Positions 11,717 to 23,840 are shown, counted from the stretch's first letter. The stretch is 64,000 nucleotides of DNA from Fagopyrum homotropicum (GCA_033239125.1 BSWB01000001.1:136568981-136632980), one strand, 5' to 3'. Program-made: numbers and translations. The notes: generated by a model not told the origin, from the sequence alone.

Positions 11717-11724
11717 TGGCGCCG
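11717..11724 (+). other. Remnant of tRNA-Asp primer site (A1)
   Basis: Only TGGCGCCG remains of the 18-nt site TGGCGCCGTTGCCGGGGA. Compared with the sister copy at 41046-41063 (minus), 24 bp are missing between two CCG triplets, taking the rest of the site and the bases after it. The remaining 8 nt should be too short to seat a tRNA primer. Confidence 0.85.
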
Positions 11725-11812
11725 AGCCGGTTACGGTTTGCTTTTGGGGCACTTGCCCCCGTGTCTACTAACCACTCTACTTGAGTGACTTTTGCAGTTC
11801 TTTCTTAGGTTT

Positions 11813-14800
11813 ATGCGAAGAACCCGCACTGGGAAGGAAATCGTTCCTTACGATCCCGAACCAGAAAAGACATACAAGCGACGCTTAAGAGAAGCGAAGA
11901 TGGCCAACCAAGACAATCGCGATCTTGAGGCCGAATTGAAAGAGGCATTAGAACAGCTACGCCTCAGCAGGGAAGAACTAAGACAAGAGAAAAAAGAAAC
12001 TCGCACCAGGACTGAAGCGATCAAAGCAGATATGGCAGCCTTACGAGACCAATATCAACTTCGACCGAGGGAAGACCCAGTTCCTGATGCTGGACCGATG
12101 CAGGTCCTAGTCGCAGACCCTCGACCGAGGCAGGTCCCAGTACCTGACGCCCGGCCGAGGTACTTCCACCTCGGATGCCAGTCTGAGGCGCTCTTTTTGT
12201 AGGAATCCCGCAAACCCTAGGTCAAAGGATGGATCCCAATCAACAATTGAGGCGTCCAGGAGTTAACCTAGGAGATCCAGCGGACCATGACTACGAACTT
12301 CGACCGCAAGTTCTGTCCATGATTCGTCAATGCCAGTTCGGAGGGCTAGAGAAGGAATCCCCACATCAACATCTTCAAAACTATGAGATCTTGATGGAGA
12401 CCTTGAGACCCTCAAGAATTGAAAACAACAACTACAAGCTAAGACCTTTTTACTTTTCTTTAAAAGATAGAGCTCTTACTTGGTATCAATCTCTTCCTCC
12501 AAGAAAAATTAGCACTTGGGAGGAGATGACTACGGAATTCTTGACTAAATTCTTTCCCCCCTCTAAGACCGCTGAAATGAGAGAGAAGATTCATTATGAA
12601 GGACAAGGAGAGCTTGTCCAAGTCATGGGAAAGGTTCAAGGACATTCTTTTTGATTGCCCACATCATGGGATTCCAAAGATAGAGTTGTTGGAGACATAC
12701 TTCAAGGGACTGGACGGAAGCACCCAGTTCAACCTCCAACTACTCTCCGCCGGTACATTTATGGACATGGCGATTGACGAAGCTTGGGACTTTATCGAGA
12801 AGCAAGATTTGCATATGGAGAAATATATCCATCAAGGAGCTGAAGGTGGAGTTAAAAGAGTTAACTTCCAAGATACTCATCCTAACAACAATCAACTCAC
12901 GTCTTTGAAGAATGACGTGAAGCAATTGAAGGAACTCTTGGTTGCTCAAACCAAGAAGGAAGATCAAGGACAAAGGAATAACAACAATGGATACCGTAAC
13001 AACAACAACGGTTCCCGGAACAACAACTACAACAACAATAGAGGGTCCAACAACAATAATTGGAGGGCGAGCAACCAAAATTCTAGTAACAATCATTCTA
13101 ACTCCAATTCTAACGATTCCTCTAATCCTTTTCTCTCTTCCCCTTCTTCTTCTACTCCATTAAAGAGCCAGGGGCAAGGATCAAGTTCGTCTCAGCCGGA
13201 AAAGAAAGACGCAGTGTTGGAGGCCATCTTGATCAAGCTTAGTGCTATGGAGACCTCTATGACTTCATTTTCGAAGGCCCAAAAGGCCTTTGAACAACAA
13301 CTTGCTAGTAGGGCGAATGAAGCGCCAAGAGATCCAGGGAAGCTTCCAGGAAGGACGGAAAGCAACCCTAAGGGCCAGACTATGACCATAACTACGAGGA
13401 GTGGACTGAAAACTGCAGATCCAGTGCCTCGGTCGGTGCTAGTACCGACGAAGACCACCTCGGTCCAGGTGCAGTCGAAGAACACTTCGGCCGAGACGCC
13501 AACCGAGGTGGAGCCACAGAAAGCGGAGGGGAAAGCTGAAGTTTATGTTCCACCTCCTGCATACAAACCACCACTTCCATTCCCCCAGTCAAAGGCCAGA
13601 GCACATCTAGACAAGCACTTTGGTAAGTTCCTTGACTTGATGAATAAACTGCACATTAACATTCCCTTCCTTGATGCTATTCTAGGGATGCCCGCATATG
13701 GGAAGTTCTTGAAAGAGATCTTATCAAGGAAGAGGAAACTGGAAGACTTTGGTGAAGTAAGGATGACATCTAAATCCTCGGAGCTTATTCAAATCATGAA
13801 GGAGAAGATGCCACCTAAGTTGAGAGATCCCGGCTCATTTTGCATTCCCATTCAAGTTGGGGATGTCACTTGTGAAGCCTTATGTGATCTAGGAGCCAGC
13901 GTGAGCATCATTCCGCTGGAGCTATGTGTGAAGATCGGACTTGGAGAGCCCAAGCCGGTCAAGATTCGGTTATACATGGCGGATTGCTCCATTACCCATC
14001 CCGTGGGCATTTTGGAAGACGTTCCGGTCAAGTTAGGTAACTTCTATTTACCAATAGACTTTGTTGTACTTGACATTCCCGCAGATTATCCAGTTCCTAT
14101 TATTCTCGGGAGGCCATTTCTAGCAACTTCGGGTTGCAACGTGGATTGTAAGAACGCCAAGTTGAAATTCAACATTGGTGGAGATGAAGTGGAGTTTGCA
14201 TTACTTGCGGCCATGAAAGGAGAGCAGCTAAGCGATGATATCTTCAACATCTACGATGAAGAAGAATCAAGGGAATTGGTGAGCTCTATCCTTATTAACG
14301 ATCCACTCGAAAGAATTATTAGTTTCAGTTTAATGGAGGAAGGTATAGATGCTTCTTGTGATGCAGATATACAGAGCTTAAAGGCACTGGAAGAAGATCC
14401 AGGAGCTGAAACTGAGAAGCTAATCCAGGAGACGAAGATCTCCTGTTTCGGTTCCAGTTGCAGTACCTCGACCGAGTCACTTCCTCGACTGAGCGAGGCG
14501 ACTGAAGAACATCTCGGTCAACGCCTCTACGCCTCGACCGAAGTCGAAGGCGAGACGATCTCAACTGAGACTTCCGAAAGTCCAGTTTCTGGATCTACTC
14601 CACCGGAAGAAGGAAGCAAGGATCCCCTTCAGAAAGCACCCCCAGTCGTGGAGCTTAAACAACTCCCAAATCACTTGAGGTATGTCTTTCTTGGACCGGA
14701 TTCCACTTATCCCGTTATTGTTAGTGCTTCCCTCTCCGAATCTGAATTGTCTAAACTAATGCATGTCCTGAGAAAGCATCAAAAGGCTTTGGGTTACACT

Positions 14801-16324
14801 ATAGATGATCTTATTGGCATTAAGCCTTCTTTTTGCATGCATAGAATTCTAATGGAAGACGATCATAAGACTTCACGGGAACCTCAAAGACGGTTAAATC
14901 CGATCATGAAAGAGGTCGTGAAGAAGGAGATTCTTAAGTTGTTGGATGCAGGTATTATATATCCTATCTCGGACAGCAAATGGGTTAGCCCGGTGCATAT
15001 AGTTCCGAAGAAAGGAGGGATGACCGTTGTGACGAATAAGAACAACGAGTTGATCCCAACCAGGACCGTCACGGGATGGAGAGTTTGCATTGATTATAGG
15101 AAGCTGAACACGGCCACTCGGAAGGACCATTTTCCACTTCCCTCCATTGATCAAATGCTCGAACGGTTGGCCCAACATTCACACTTTTGCTAGTTAGACG
15201 GCTATAGTGGATTCTTCCAGATTCCTATCCATTCGGATGATCAGGAGAAGACCACTTTCACTTGTCCATGGGGGACATTTGCTTATAGGAGGATGCCATT
15301 TGGATTGTGCAATGCACCCGCTACTTTCCAGCGATGCATGATGGCTATCTTTTCCGAGTACATAGAGGAAATAATGGAGGTATTTATGGATGATTTTTCA
15401 GTATATGGTTCCTCTTTTGATGATTGCCTATCTAACCTTTCTCTAGTGCTGCAAAGATGTGAAGACACTAATCTTGTCTTAAATTGGGAGAAGTGTTATT
15501 TTATGGTTAATGAAGGCATTGTGCTAGGACACCTCGTTTCTAATCGAGGTATTGAGGTCGATCGCGCTAAGATCGAGACTATTGAGAAACTCCCTCCCCC
15601 TTGTTCTGTAAAAGGTGTGAGGAGTTTTCTTCGGCATGCAGGTTTCTACAGGAGATTCATCAAGGACTTCTCTAAGATTTCTAAACCTCTAACTAACCTC
15701 TTGAATAAAGATGTTGTTTTTGAGTTTTCGCAGGAGTGTCTTGATGCATTTTACAAGATTAAGGAAGCATTGATCTCCGCTCCTATTATCCAACCTCCGG
15801 ATTGGACCTTGCCCTTTGAGATCATGGGTGATGCTAGTGATGTAGCCGTAGGAGCGGTGCTTGGACAGAAGAAGGATGGCCGGACCACCGCAATTTATTA
15901 TGCTAGAAAGACGCTAGATGTAGCCCAGCGTAACTACGCTACCACCGAGAAGGAGCTATTGGCGGTTGTATATGCTTTCGAGAAGTTTCGTTCTTATCTA
16001 GTAGGGGCGAAAGTCATTGTCTACACCGACCATGCAGCCATCCGTTACTTACTTGCTAAGAAAGATGCCAAGCCACGTCTTATTCGATGGATTCTCTTGC
16101 TTCAAGAGTTTGATTTAGAGATCCGCGATAAGAATGGATCCGCAAATTCTGTTGCGGATTACCTCAGCCGGCTACCTGCATCTTCACGCGATAAGGACAA
16201 CCCACCCATAGACGATTCATTCCCCGATGAGCCCTTACACTTGTTGGAGCGTTTGATAGACTTACTTACTTCACCCCACGATGGAGGTGAAGTATGGGGT
16301 GAGGGAACCTCTCATCACGTTTGA
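11813..16324 (+). pseudogene. gag-pol of A1, with frameshifts and without integrase
   Basis: Starts at ATG 11813 (MRRTRTG, matching the family B start). A Gag coiled coil is followed by a frameshift near 12150 (one C lost relative to the sister copy) and an 8-bp deletion near 12586. The main frame resumes at about 12596: Gag core, Asn-rich tract (about 12975-13100), protease with LCDLGAS near 13890, an unconserved linker, then RT. A TAC-to-TAG change at 15191-15193 stops the frame inside RT. The frame continues through FMDD (about 15387) and RNase H to a stop at 16324. After RNase H only GGEVWGE of the integrase tail remains, so the whole integrase core is deleted. The linker (about 14460-14570) contains several copies of the family A palindrome in frame. 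Confidence 0.9.
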
Positions 16325-16335
16325 GAGACGCATAT

Positions 16336-16384
16336 GGTCCAGCTAGCGACCTTAAACCAAGCGCTTCTTGGGAGGCAACCCAAG
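16336..16384 (+). promoter_or_regulatory. Post-pol tandem stem-loops (A1)
   Basis: SL1 is GGTC-N8-GACC at 16336-16351. SL2 is CTTGGG-AGGCAA-CCCAAG at 16367-16384. The two are joined by TTAAA-AAGCGCTT. The same pair lies just after the pol stop in B, B2, the A composite and C', where the SL2 stem changes by compensatory substitutions. Function is unknown; an RNA role is inferred. Confidence 0.7.
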
Positions 16385-17099
16385 GTATTGCTTTGTTTTG
16401 TTTTTGGCGTCCTAGACAGACAATAGGTGACATCTAAGGAAGGAATACAAACCAGGAGCATAACTGGGAGGACAGAAGTTCGAGAATTTGAGAAGACGAA
16501 GTTTGACTAAGACACATCTCAGTTGCTGTCAGAGCACCTCGACCGAGATGATTCTTGAGCAACCGAGGCGACTAGGGTTTCTGAAGATCCACCTCGGTCC
16601 GTACCACCTCGGTTCAGTCGAGACCACCTCGACCGAGGTGACAGCAGTTCCAGAAAGGGTATAAAAAGGGGGTAAAATTCTCTTTCTTCCTTTTTACCTA
16701 CCTCCTCGACCACGGCGTTCTCCTTCACCTCGCCCCTTCGTTTCTTGCCCGTTTTCGAAAATTTTCGCTTCCAAGTTGCAATTAAAGCGTAGAGGATCGA
16801 GTTGCAAGTGTGAATCTGCAAGAAAATCGAATCAAAACGACCGAACGAGGTAAAAACAGAAAAAACCCTTACCTCGCTGTTTTCGCTTCAATTTGGGCTT
16901 TGGTTGCCCTACATTTGCTGAAGAACAGATTAAGTACCCCATAGGAACCAGTTGTAGTAATTTTTGGGGGAAAAGAACTGGATTTTTGAGGAAATTCGTC
17001 GCGCATTAATTCGCCTCGGTCCAGTCGTGCTGTGCCTCGGCCGAGGTGTTCTTCAGTGTTGTCAGGCCAACCGAGGTGGTCTGACAGGTTGTTTTAGAG
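16385..17099 (+). promoter_or_regulatory. Pol-ORF2 spacer with palindrome cluster and internal TATA box (A1)
   Basis: Family A palindromes occur at 16535-16550, about 16590-16620 (half sites) and 16625-16640 (perfect). TATAAAAAGG follows at 16660-16669, the same arrangement as in the LTR. More copies lie near 17011-17080, just before the ORF2 start at 17100. The layout suggests an internal promoter for ORF2. A 100-codon antisense frame here has no recognisable features. Confidence 0.6.
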
Positions 17100-18524
17100 A
17101 TGAGTTCAGATAGGCAGCTTGTCCTTAGGGATAGATCCTCCCCTTCCCCTTCCTCTTCTTCTTCCAGACCTTATCGACCGGTGATCCACGAGCGACACCA
17201 TGTCGATTACGACCGTATAGCAGCCCGTCCAGTGATTGCACCACGCTTCCTGGACGTTTCGGCTTTTGATTGTCTCCATGTGGATGGAGATCTTAGACGG
17301 ATGATATCGATGGTAGGGCTAGATCAGTTTACTAAGATTTGTGCACCTGCCTATCTAGAGCCTACCTTAGAATTTGTTAGCTCTTTCACCTACCTTCCCA
17401 TAGAGCGAGCTGTGAAGTACCGGTTGATGAACCGGAACTTCCTAGTTCCTTTAGTGTATTAGAGAGACATTTTTGGTTTCCCGGCCTCGACCGCTGTTGA
17501 TTTTCCTTCCCGGACTATAGCTAGGGAGTTTTGGGGTCAGATTGCTCATGTAGTTGAGCACGCAGATAGATGGCATCCTGGAGACTCTAGGGAGCGCATC
17601 ATATTTCACCTAGCCTTTAGGTTAGCTCACCGCATTTTCAGCGAGACGCTTCTGGCGCGTACTGAGACGCCCCAGAAGGTCCGACAGGGGGAGCTTTTCA
17701 GCCTTTACTGCATGGTGACTGGAGGGATCCCTGGCTTTGGCTTGATGTTGGCAGAGGATCTGCACAAGATCAAGGCCAAAGCGAAGGGGGATATTTGCTG
17801 CGGAGGCCTTGTGACCCACATTGCTAGCTATCAGGACATGGATCTCAGCGCTTGTACTATGGTGGCGGCTGCCAAGCCGCTAGGACTTCAGGAGATGATC
17901 ACTCGGAGGATTCTGGTTCCCCGAGGACTCACTACACCATACGTAGCCATGCCATGGGAGCCGACTATACCACATGGGATCAAATGGTCGCCCCAATTCT
18001 CAATTTATGACCCTCACTACTAGCAGACTGCTTAGATCCCATTGATGGAGGATGCTAGAGAGGCAGCAGCTGCACCAGCTGAGGAGGAGGAGGTAGAGGA
18101 GGAGACAACTGATGATGATGACAGGGATGACGGAGTTCCGATGGATACAGGGACGAATACTGCTGGGACGAGTGCTCCGGTTATTGACATTGATGATGAT
18201 GATACTGAGCCTGCACCAGCCGCATCACCAGTACGCCATGCTAGGCGTAGGGTATGCCGACACAGAGATCTAGAGGCTCACCGTCGGATCGATGATCTGA
18301 AGGATCAGATGATCGATTCTTATGCTGCCCTGACTGTAGACATCCATGAGAGATTTGCTGACCAGCGCCGAGAGATCGACCGCTGGACTCATCAGATGCT
18401 AGAGGGCCAGCACTATCAGCGCCGGATGATGGAGATCCAGTTTCAGCAGACTATGGGCTACCCGTTCGACCCATCTCAGTATCCGTACGTGCCACCACCA
18501 CCACCACCGGATCGTGACTACTGA
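17100..18524 (+). pseudogene. ORF2 of A1: Athila ORF-1-type protein, interrupted by stops
   Basis: One frame runs 475 codons from ATG 17100 (MSSDRQLV) with in-frame stops at 17460, 18021 and 18033. Ser-rich and basic N-terminus; a core shared with ORF2 of element B (blocks such as RTETPQK, GLVTHIA and MPWEP); then an acidic stretch of Glu and Asp (about 18080-18210), a predicted helical Arg/Gln-rich segment, and a Pro-rich end. The core resembles the Arabidopsis Athila ORF-1 family, whose function is not established (sometimes called env-like). No membrane segment or signal peptide is visible, so I see no support for an envelope role. Confidence 0.78.
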
Positions 18525-19986
18525 GAGCTGCAAGATTTTCTTTCTTATTTATTATGCAGCTCAGCTTTATGTCCGGTGAGTATTTTATTTCCTTAGACTT
18601 ATTTTGACCCACTGGGACAGTGTGTCCCAAGTATGGGGTGTTTATTAATGTATTATTTGACTCTTATGGATGTATGACTCGACTTTATGTGATATTTATG
18701 TTTTATTTATGCTTCATTTTGCTTCTATGTGTTTATTTGAGATTGCATGCATACATACAGGTTATTTGATTGAGAAAACGTCAAAAACTGGTTTTAAAAA
18801 AATAAATTTTTTGACCTCGACTGGGGCAGTTCTGGCCAAACGAGGTACTTCACCTCGGTTGACCTAGAACACCTCGACCGAGGTGGTTTAACTGAGAATT
18901 TTCGAAATGATTTTTGTGCTTCTTATCTGGATATGATCTCAGTGAAGATCTTGTTGCTGACAGGTTTTGAAATCTTTATGTGTTTGAAAGGTTTTATGAT
19001 ATGTTTAAGTTGCTAAATGCTTTGTTTGAAATCTTTGGCATGTTTAATACTTTGTTTGTATCCAAATTATGTTGAATTTGAAGGTTGACACCGCAAGATA
19101 AGTTCTCTCACTTTCTTCCTGGAAAAACCAAGCCAATTCATTCTTCTCTCTTCTTCTTCTTGATCATGCTTAGCCCCTCATATACATTTTTGCCTTCCTT
19201 TACCTATCCGGGAATTTGGAAGCAAGCAAAGTGGTGAAAGCAAGTGAAGTTAAAGTTGAGAAGTTGGCTGGAAGTTAAAGTGTTAGAAAGCAATAAATAG
19301 GTTTGGGGAAGTCAATCATGATGATGAGTAACTCGGCACCATTCACATAGCCGGGTGTTTGTGTCTTGCCAAAGTCGGATTGAGCGATATTCCTAACGGG
19401 TCATGGTATGTGCATCAAGGGTTTGATGCATCTCAAGAAATTGATGATTGCTGATTTCCTAGGCTTCGGTTATTGTGCACCTCTGTCCATGCATCCCAAA
19501 AAGTAAAGTAAAAAGAAAAAAGTGTGAAATAAGCAAAGCTTATTGGTGGAAGATGTTGAAAGTCAAAGTGAAAGTGAAGTATATCCTTTTCTCGGATTCT
19601 AGCACCACATTACCTTACATACATCCCTACCCTACACGTTTCTTGACCTTTCTTTTGGGAAGCCCTTGAGACCTCGAGCTTGTTGATTGACTTAGTGGTT
19701 TAAACCGGATTATGCATGATTAATTTCGATATTTATGACTTATTATGCATTCTATGATTTTATGCAAAGATGAACAACTTTCTTATATTTATAAAATGTT
19801 TTGATCATATATTGATTTTAAATTCCATGAAGTATTCTCTTAGAGTGATCTATGATTGTAGCACACCATAAAAATGTTTTTTTGAAAGACTTTTTCATTG
19901 ATTTTCTTGACTTATAATCCATTCTATCTTGCCTTTTATATGCGGAACTTGCTTGGGGACAAGCAAGGGCTAAGTATGGGGTATTT
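18525..19986 (+). other. 3' UTR of A1 with conserved hairpin and polypurine tract
   Basis: Contains AAGTATGGGGTG at 18629 just after a GGGACA-GTG-TGTCCC hairpin, and a palindrome cluster near 18812-18885. A block at about 19315-19490 is nearly identical to the 3' UTR of element B; in it ACTCGGC...GCCGGGT (19331-19356) forms a 7-bp stem. AAGTATGGGGT at 19972-19982, four bases before the LTR, is the likely plus-strand primer. No convincing ORF. Confidence 0.65.
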
Positions 19987-21743
19987 TGATAGCATGAATT
20001 ATAGTCTATATTTTGGGGTTTGTTTGGACGTTTTATCTTCAATAATCAGCATGTTTGTATGTATAATATGCGATTATATTACCATTTCATCTACCTTTGC
20101 GGGAATCGAGGTCTACACCTAGTTTTGTTGTAATCGTAGGTAAAATGGCACGTTTTGCATCAAAAAGGAGCAAAAGGAGCTATGGAGTCATTGGAGCTAC
20201 ATTCAGGAACATAAGAAAACATCCAGGAAGCATAGCCATGGATTAGAGATTCACTTTGGACCAGATTTGAGAGATTTCACATTTAGTTGTGACTCACCTC
20301 AGTTGACTACAAATTCACCTCGACCGAGGTGATCTAGAGAAGTCGACTCGACCGAGGCGAACACCTGGGACGCGGCGAGAATATTTTATTCTTGGCTGAG
20401 ATCTTTTATCTTTGGAAAGAGATCTTATATTTTTGGGCTTGGCTCCTGGAAGGAAGAAGATATACTAGATCATATATTTTACCTATTTTTATGGGAGGAG
20501 ATCTTTCTAAGATATCTTATCTTTGGAGAGTAATTTTCCTATAAAAAGGGTCGGATTTCCCACAAATCCGACACGCTGCATACATCCGCTATCACCTCGC
20601 TTACACCTAATACACCGCTGCAGCCATACTCCAGTTGGGAGATTTGAAGAACCTTTTTGAAGGTTGAAGGAAGAAAGTCTATAGCTTTTATAGCTTTTGA
20701 AGGGTTTTTGTAAGATCATCTTAGATTCGCTTCTTGTTTGTTGTCTTGTTGGATTTCTATCCAAGGAACGCTTGTGTTTGATAATTGATTCAGTTATTGA
20801 AGCCTTTCTCTTAAGGTTTTCTTGTTCAATTATTCTCTTTCTTCCCATATATTTGATTAATACTTTCATGATGATGAGTGGCTAATCTCTTCGTGTGATT
20901 CTAGGGTGATTGGCTGAAGGTTGTGGGGAAAACAATGATAGAATAATCTCTATCACAGTAGGACCCTGAAAGCTCGAGTCTTTACCTTAACCCTAAGCAT
21001 CTCGTTCAGTCGATGAACATCTCGGCCGGGGTGGAAATCGTCTGACCGAGGTGACTTATCTGATCCGAAACTGAGAGTTAAGTGTTAGAGTTTGCCAAAT
21101 CCTATTCTTATTATACCTTTCCTAGTTCAATGCAAGCCTAGGATGAGACTTACCCGGTAATTCCTTAGTTTGTTTACCCAAGATCATAAGTGTAGGTAAT
21201 AAAGGTTTATCCATTATTGGGGTTTGAGTGTGCTTTCATCCCATCTTTGTGAGTTAGCCTGAGACTTACCCGGTAAAGGTTGATTCTATTCCCTTAGGTG
21301 GTGTGTTGGTTTGAGGTTATAGTTCTTTTCCTTAATTCCTTGAGACTTACCCGGTAATAGGAGTTACGGTTTGGGATTGGTGAGTAGTGAGACTTACCCG
21401 GTGATCTATTCCACTTTAGTAACACCTTCCCTTTGCAAAAACCTCAGCTTTGTCCGCTTATCTTTAGATCTTGAGTTGGAACCACAACTAGATGCCTTAA
21501 TCCCTAGAATTGCATATTTCCTTTATTGACTTTTATCATCTTTGATTGTTTTGATTGCTTTGTGGTTAGTAATTGTGAAAGTTTACCTATTCCGACTTTG
21601 TTTCACTAAGTCCCTGTGATCGACCCCTGAAATTCCTTGCTTTTTACTACGATTGACCCGTACACTGCGGGTTTGCATCCTTGTTTTAAGCTTACATCTA
21701 GGGTTATAAATTTAAAGCTTGCACACACCGTTTGGAGCGAACA
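19987..21743 (+). repeat. 3' LTR of A1 (1757 bp)
   Basis: Same termini, TATA box (20540-20549), palindrome (20316-20331) and four TTACCCGGTAA-type sites as the 5' LTR, with about 30 scattered differences. Followed by the ACAGG target duplication (21744-21748). Confidence 0.93.
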
Positions 21744-22146
21744 ACAGGCTTTTCTTGCTCCTTTCCTGAGGGAAACTGAGCTTCCTTGAGTGTTTTCTAA
21801 GTTGTTCACCGATCTCTTGTGTTACCTTCGTGTTAGGTAAGTCCCTTGGACTTACTTAGCTTCATTCCGCGTATTACTTGGATTGTATTGACTTGTTTGC
21901 GTTGCTATCATGTTATAACGGATAATTGGAAATAGGATTCACCCTTTGTTAACCTTAATTGGCCCAAGTATATTATAACCGGGCGGTGACCACTTATATA
22001 GTTCTACAGGAGACTAGAATGTGCTCTTGCAACCCATACCTCTAGGTAACGGATAGTACTGATCCATTCCTATTGGTAGACGGAAGTGGAGACGAGTTTC
22101 GGGAGATTCTTGTGTGACAAAAGAAGTTGAATTAGTAATGGATAAC
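21744..22146 (+). repeat. Fragment D: Tekay-type LTR, plus orientation, right part
   Basis: Continues the LTR fragment of 9053-9954 beyond A1. It aligns with the reverse complement of the element E LTR (4758-5560) through GGTAAGTCC, the GGCCCAAGT block, CAGGAGACT and GTGTGACAAAA. It is interrupted again at 22147 by element B2. Confidence 0.7.
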
Positions 22147-23834
22147 TGTTAGCATGAAATATTGCGATATTCTAGGCACTCTTTCTAGTAGTTTTTCACT
22201 CATTATAGTGTTCATTGATAAGGCATTGAAGCAATTGTTAGCTAGTTTATCTAAATTGTCGATATAGATGTCTACATAAGCTTTGTGTTGATTATAGGTG
22301 AATAAGAGCTAAAACCGAACCAATTCAGAGAGGAAGGAGATGAATTGAGCACATCCAAGGATTGAGGACACATCAAAGAAGCCAAGGGAGATGCTAGGAG
22401 GAGGAATGACACGACACAAAGGAAACTACAAGCAATTTACACTTCCACGCTCTAAAATACGGCCGTAGAGAAGTCCACGCCCAAAACCACGGCCGTGGAT
22501 CTTGGCAACATGAACGTGGAGCATTCCAGAGAGTTACACGTTATAAAGTACGGTCGTGGAAGTTGTGAAGAACTGTAATCCACTTCCACGCTCTAAACCA
22601 CGGCCGTGGAACTCCATGAAACCGTGATTTAGGCAATCTTTTGACGAATAAAATATTGACACATTGTTTACGCATATGGGCCGGACGGTTATTTTATCCT
22701 TCCTTATAAAAGGGCTGAAGGAGGGAGAATTCGGCACCTTCGCTTACGCTCACTCACATGTGCCTAGGGTTTCATTGGATGTGCGGAGAATTGCATTTTT
22801 GCAACGGAGATTTACGAAGGCTTGAAGATTTGGAAGTTGTGTGTGGTGGAAGTTGCGCCTTTTGTCCTTAGGTTTGATTAGAAGACGGATTGACATCCCG
22901 TTCTTCGTTCTTATCAAGGATTGTTATTGGGTTGTGTTATTCCAAATCTGTTATACATTATTACCCTTGTTTATGGATTTGAGATTGATTTGAGTTTTAG
23001 TGAAGGTTTTCGAAGGTTTTCATCTTTCATTCTTCTTAATCTTGAATTTGATATTATAATGACTGTTATTGGCTAAAACCCTTTAGAAATTCTAAGGTGA
23101 AGGGTTGATTGTTGTGGCTTAGATGATGATAGATCGATCGTAAACAGATTGGACCCTGAGAGTTAGAGAGATTCGCCGACGAACCAAAATCACGATTTGT
23201 TCTTGAGATTCCACGGCCATGGAACTCAAGATCTGCCCGTAATTTACACCAGTTTACGAACTTTGCTTTTACTTTGATCCAAAGTTAAAGATTAGCTTTA
23301 ATCTAGTCTAGGTTTGCCCTTTTCTAGGTAGTAGTGCAGCCTCAACAACCTCTACTTCGATTTCGAGTGTCACAACCTTAATCGGTTTAGTTAGTTTTGA
23401 TCCTTGGGTTATAAGTTTGGGTATTTGAGATCAATTCTTACCTTTAGATCCTTTCTATACTGAAACCTCAACAACCTTTATAGAGAGTGTCTTTAGATAA
23501 GTCATATAAAGTCTTGGAACTTCACCGTACATTGCTTTACCTTAGTTTACCTTTGCAACTCTTAACTCTGTCCTTAGTTCTTTAGTATATCTTGAATCGA
23601 TTGCCACAATCAGATACCTGGATCTTTAGGGTTGCTGTTTTCCCAATATATTTGCAAAGCTTCACTCTTTTACTTGTTTGACAACTTTATAATTGAATTT
23701 GTTCCCCCAAATCCCTGTGTTCGATACTCTATAATTCTTGCTTAACTACGCCGATCCATACACTGCGGGTTTGCTTGCTTGATTCTAGTTTTATAAATTT
23801 AAGACTTATTTGCACGCACGCTAAGTGGCGAACA
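22147..23834 (+). repeat. 5' LTR of B2 (1688 bp)
   Basis: Starts TGTTAGCATG and ends GGCGAACA, like element B but clearly diverged. Perfect cores CCACGGCCGTGG occur at 22487-22498 and 22598-22609, with half sites between. TATAAAAG follows at 22705-22712. Near the 3' end is CCATACACTGCGGG, the U5 block shared by all families. Confidence 0.9.
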
Positions 23835-23840
23835 AGTTTT

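Larger units (their letters stand above)
9955..21743 (+). mobile_element. Element A1: Athila-like LTR retrotransposon, defective (11.8 kb)
   Basis: Two LTRs (9955-11710 and 19987-21743) beginning TGATAGC and ending GCGAACA are flanked by a 5-bp duplication, ACAGG (9950-9954 and 21744-21748). The interior holds a broken gag-pol, an intergenic region with an internal TATA box, a broken ORF2 and a long 3' UTR. The LTRs differ at about 30 sites by eye. The primer site is mostly deleted and the integrase is missing, so this copy could not transpose now. Whether those lesions preceded insertion cannot be told from one copy. Confidence 0.93.

Noticed and set aside
12740..13163. Antisense and alternative-frame ORFs of 70-120 codons over the Asn-rich tract (also near 39578-40007 and 47444-47650)
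   Set aside because: They are translations of AAC/AAT repeats in other frames (Val/Ile/Thr-rich) and overlap the real Gag frame.
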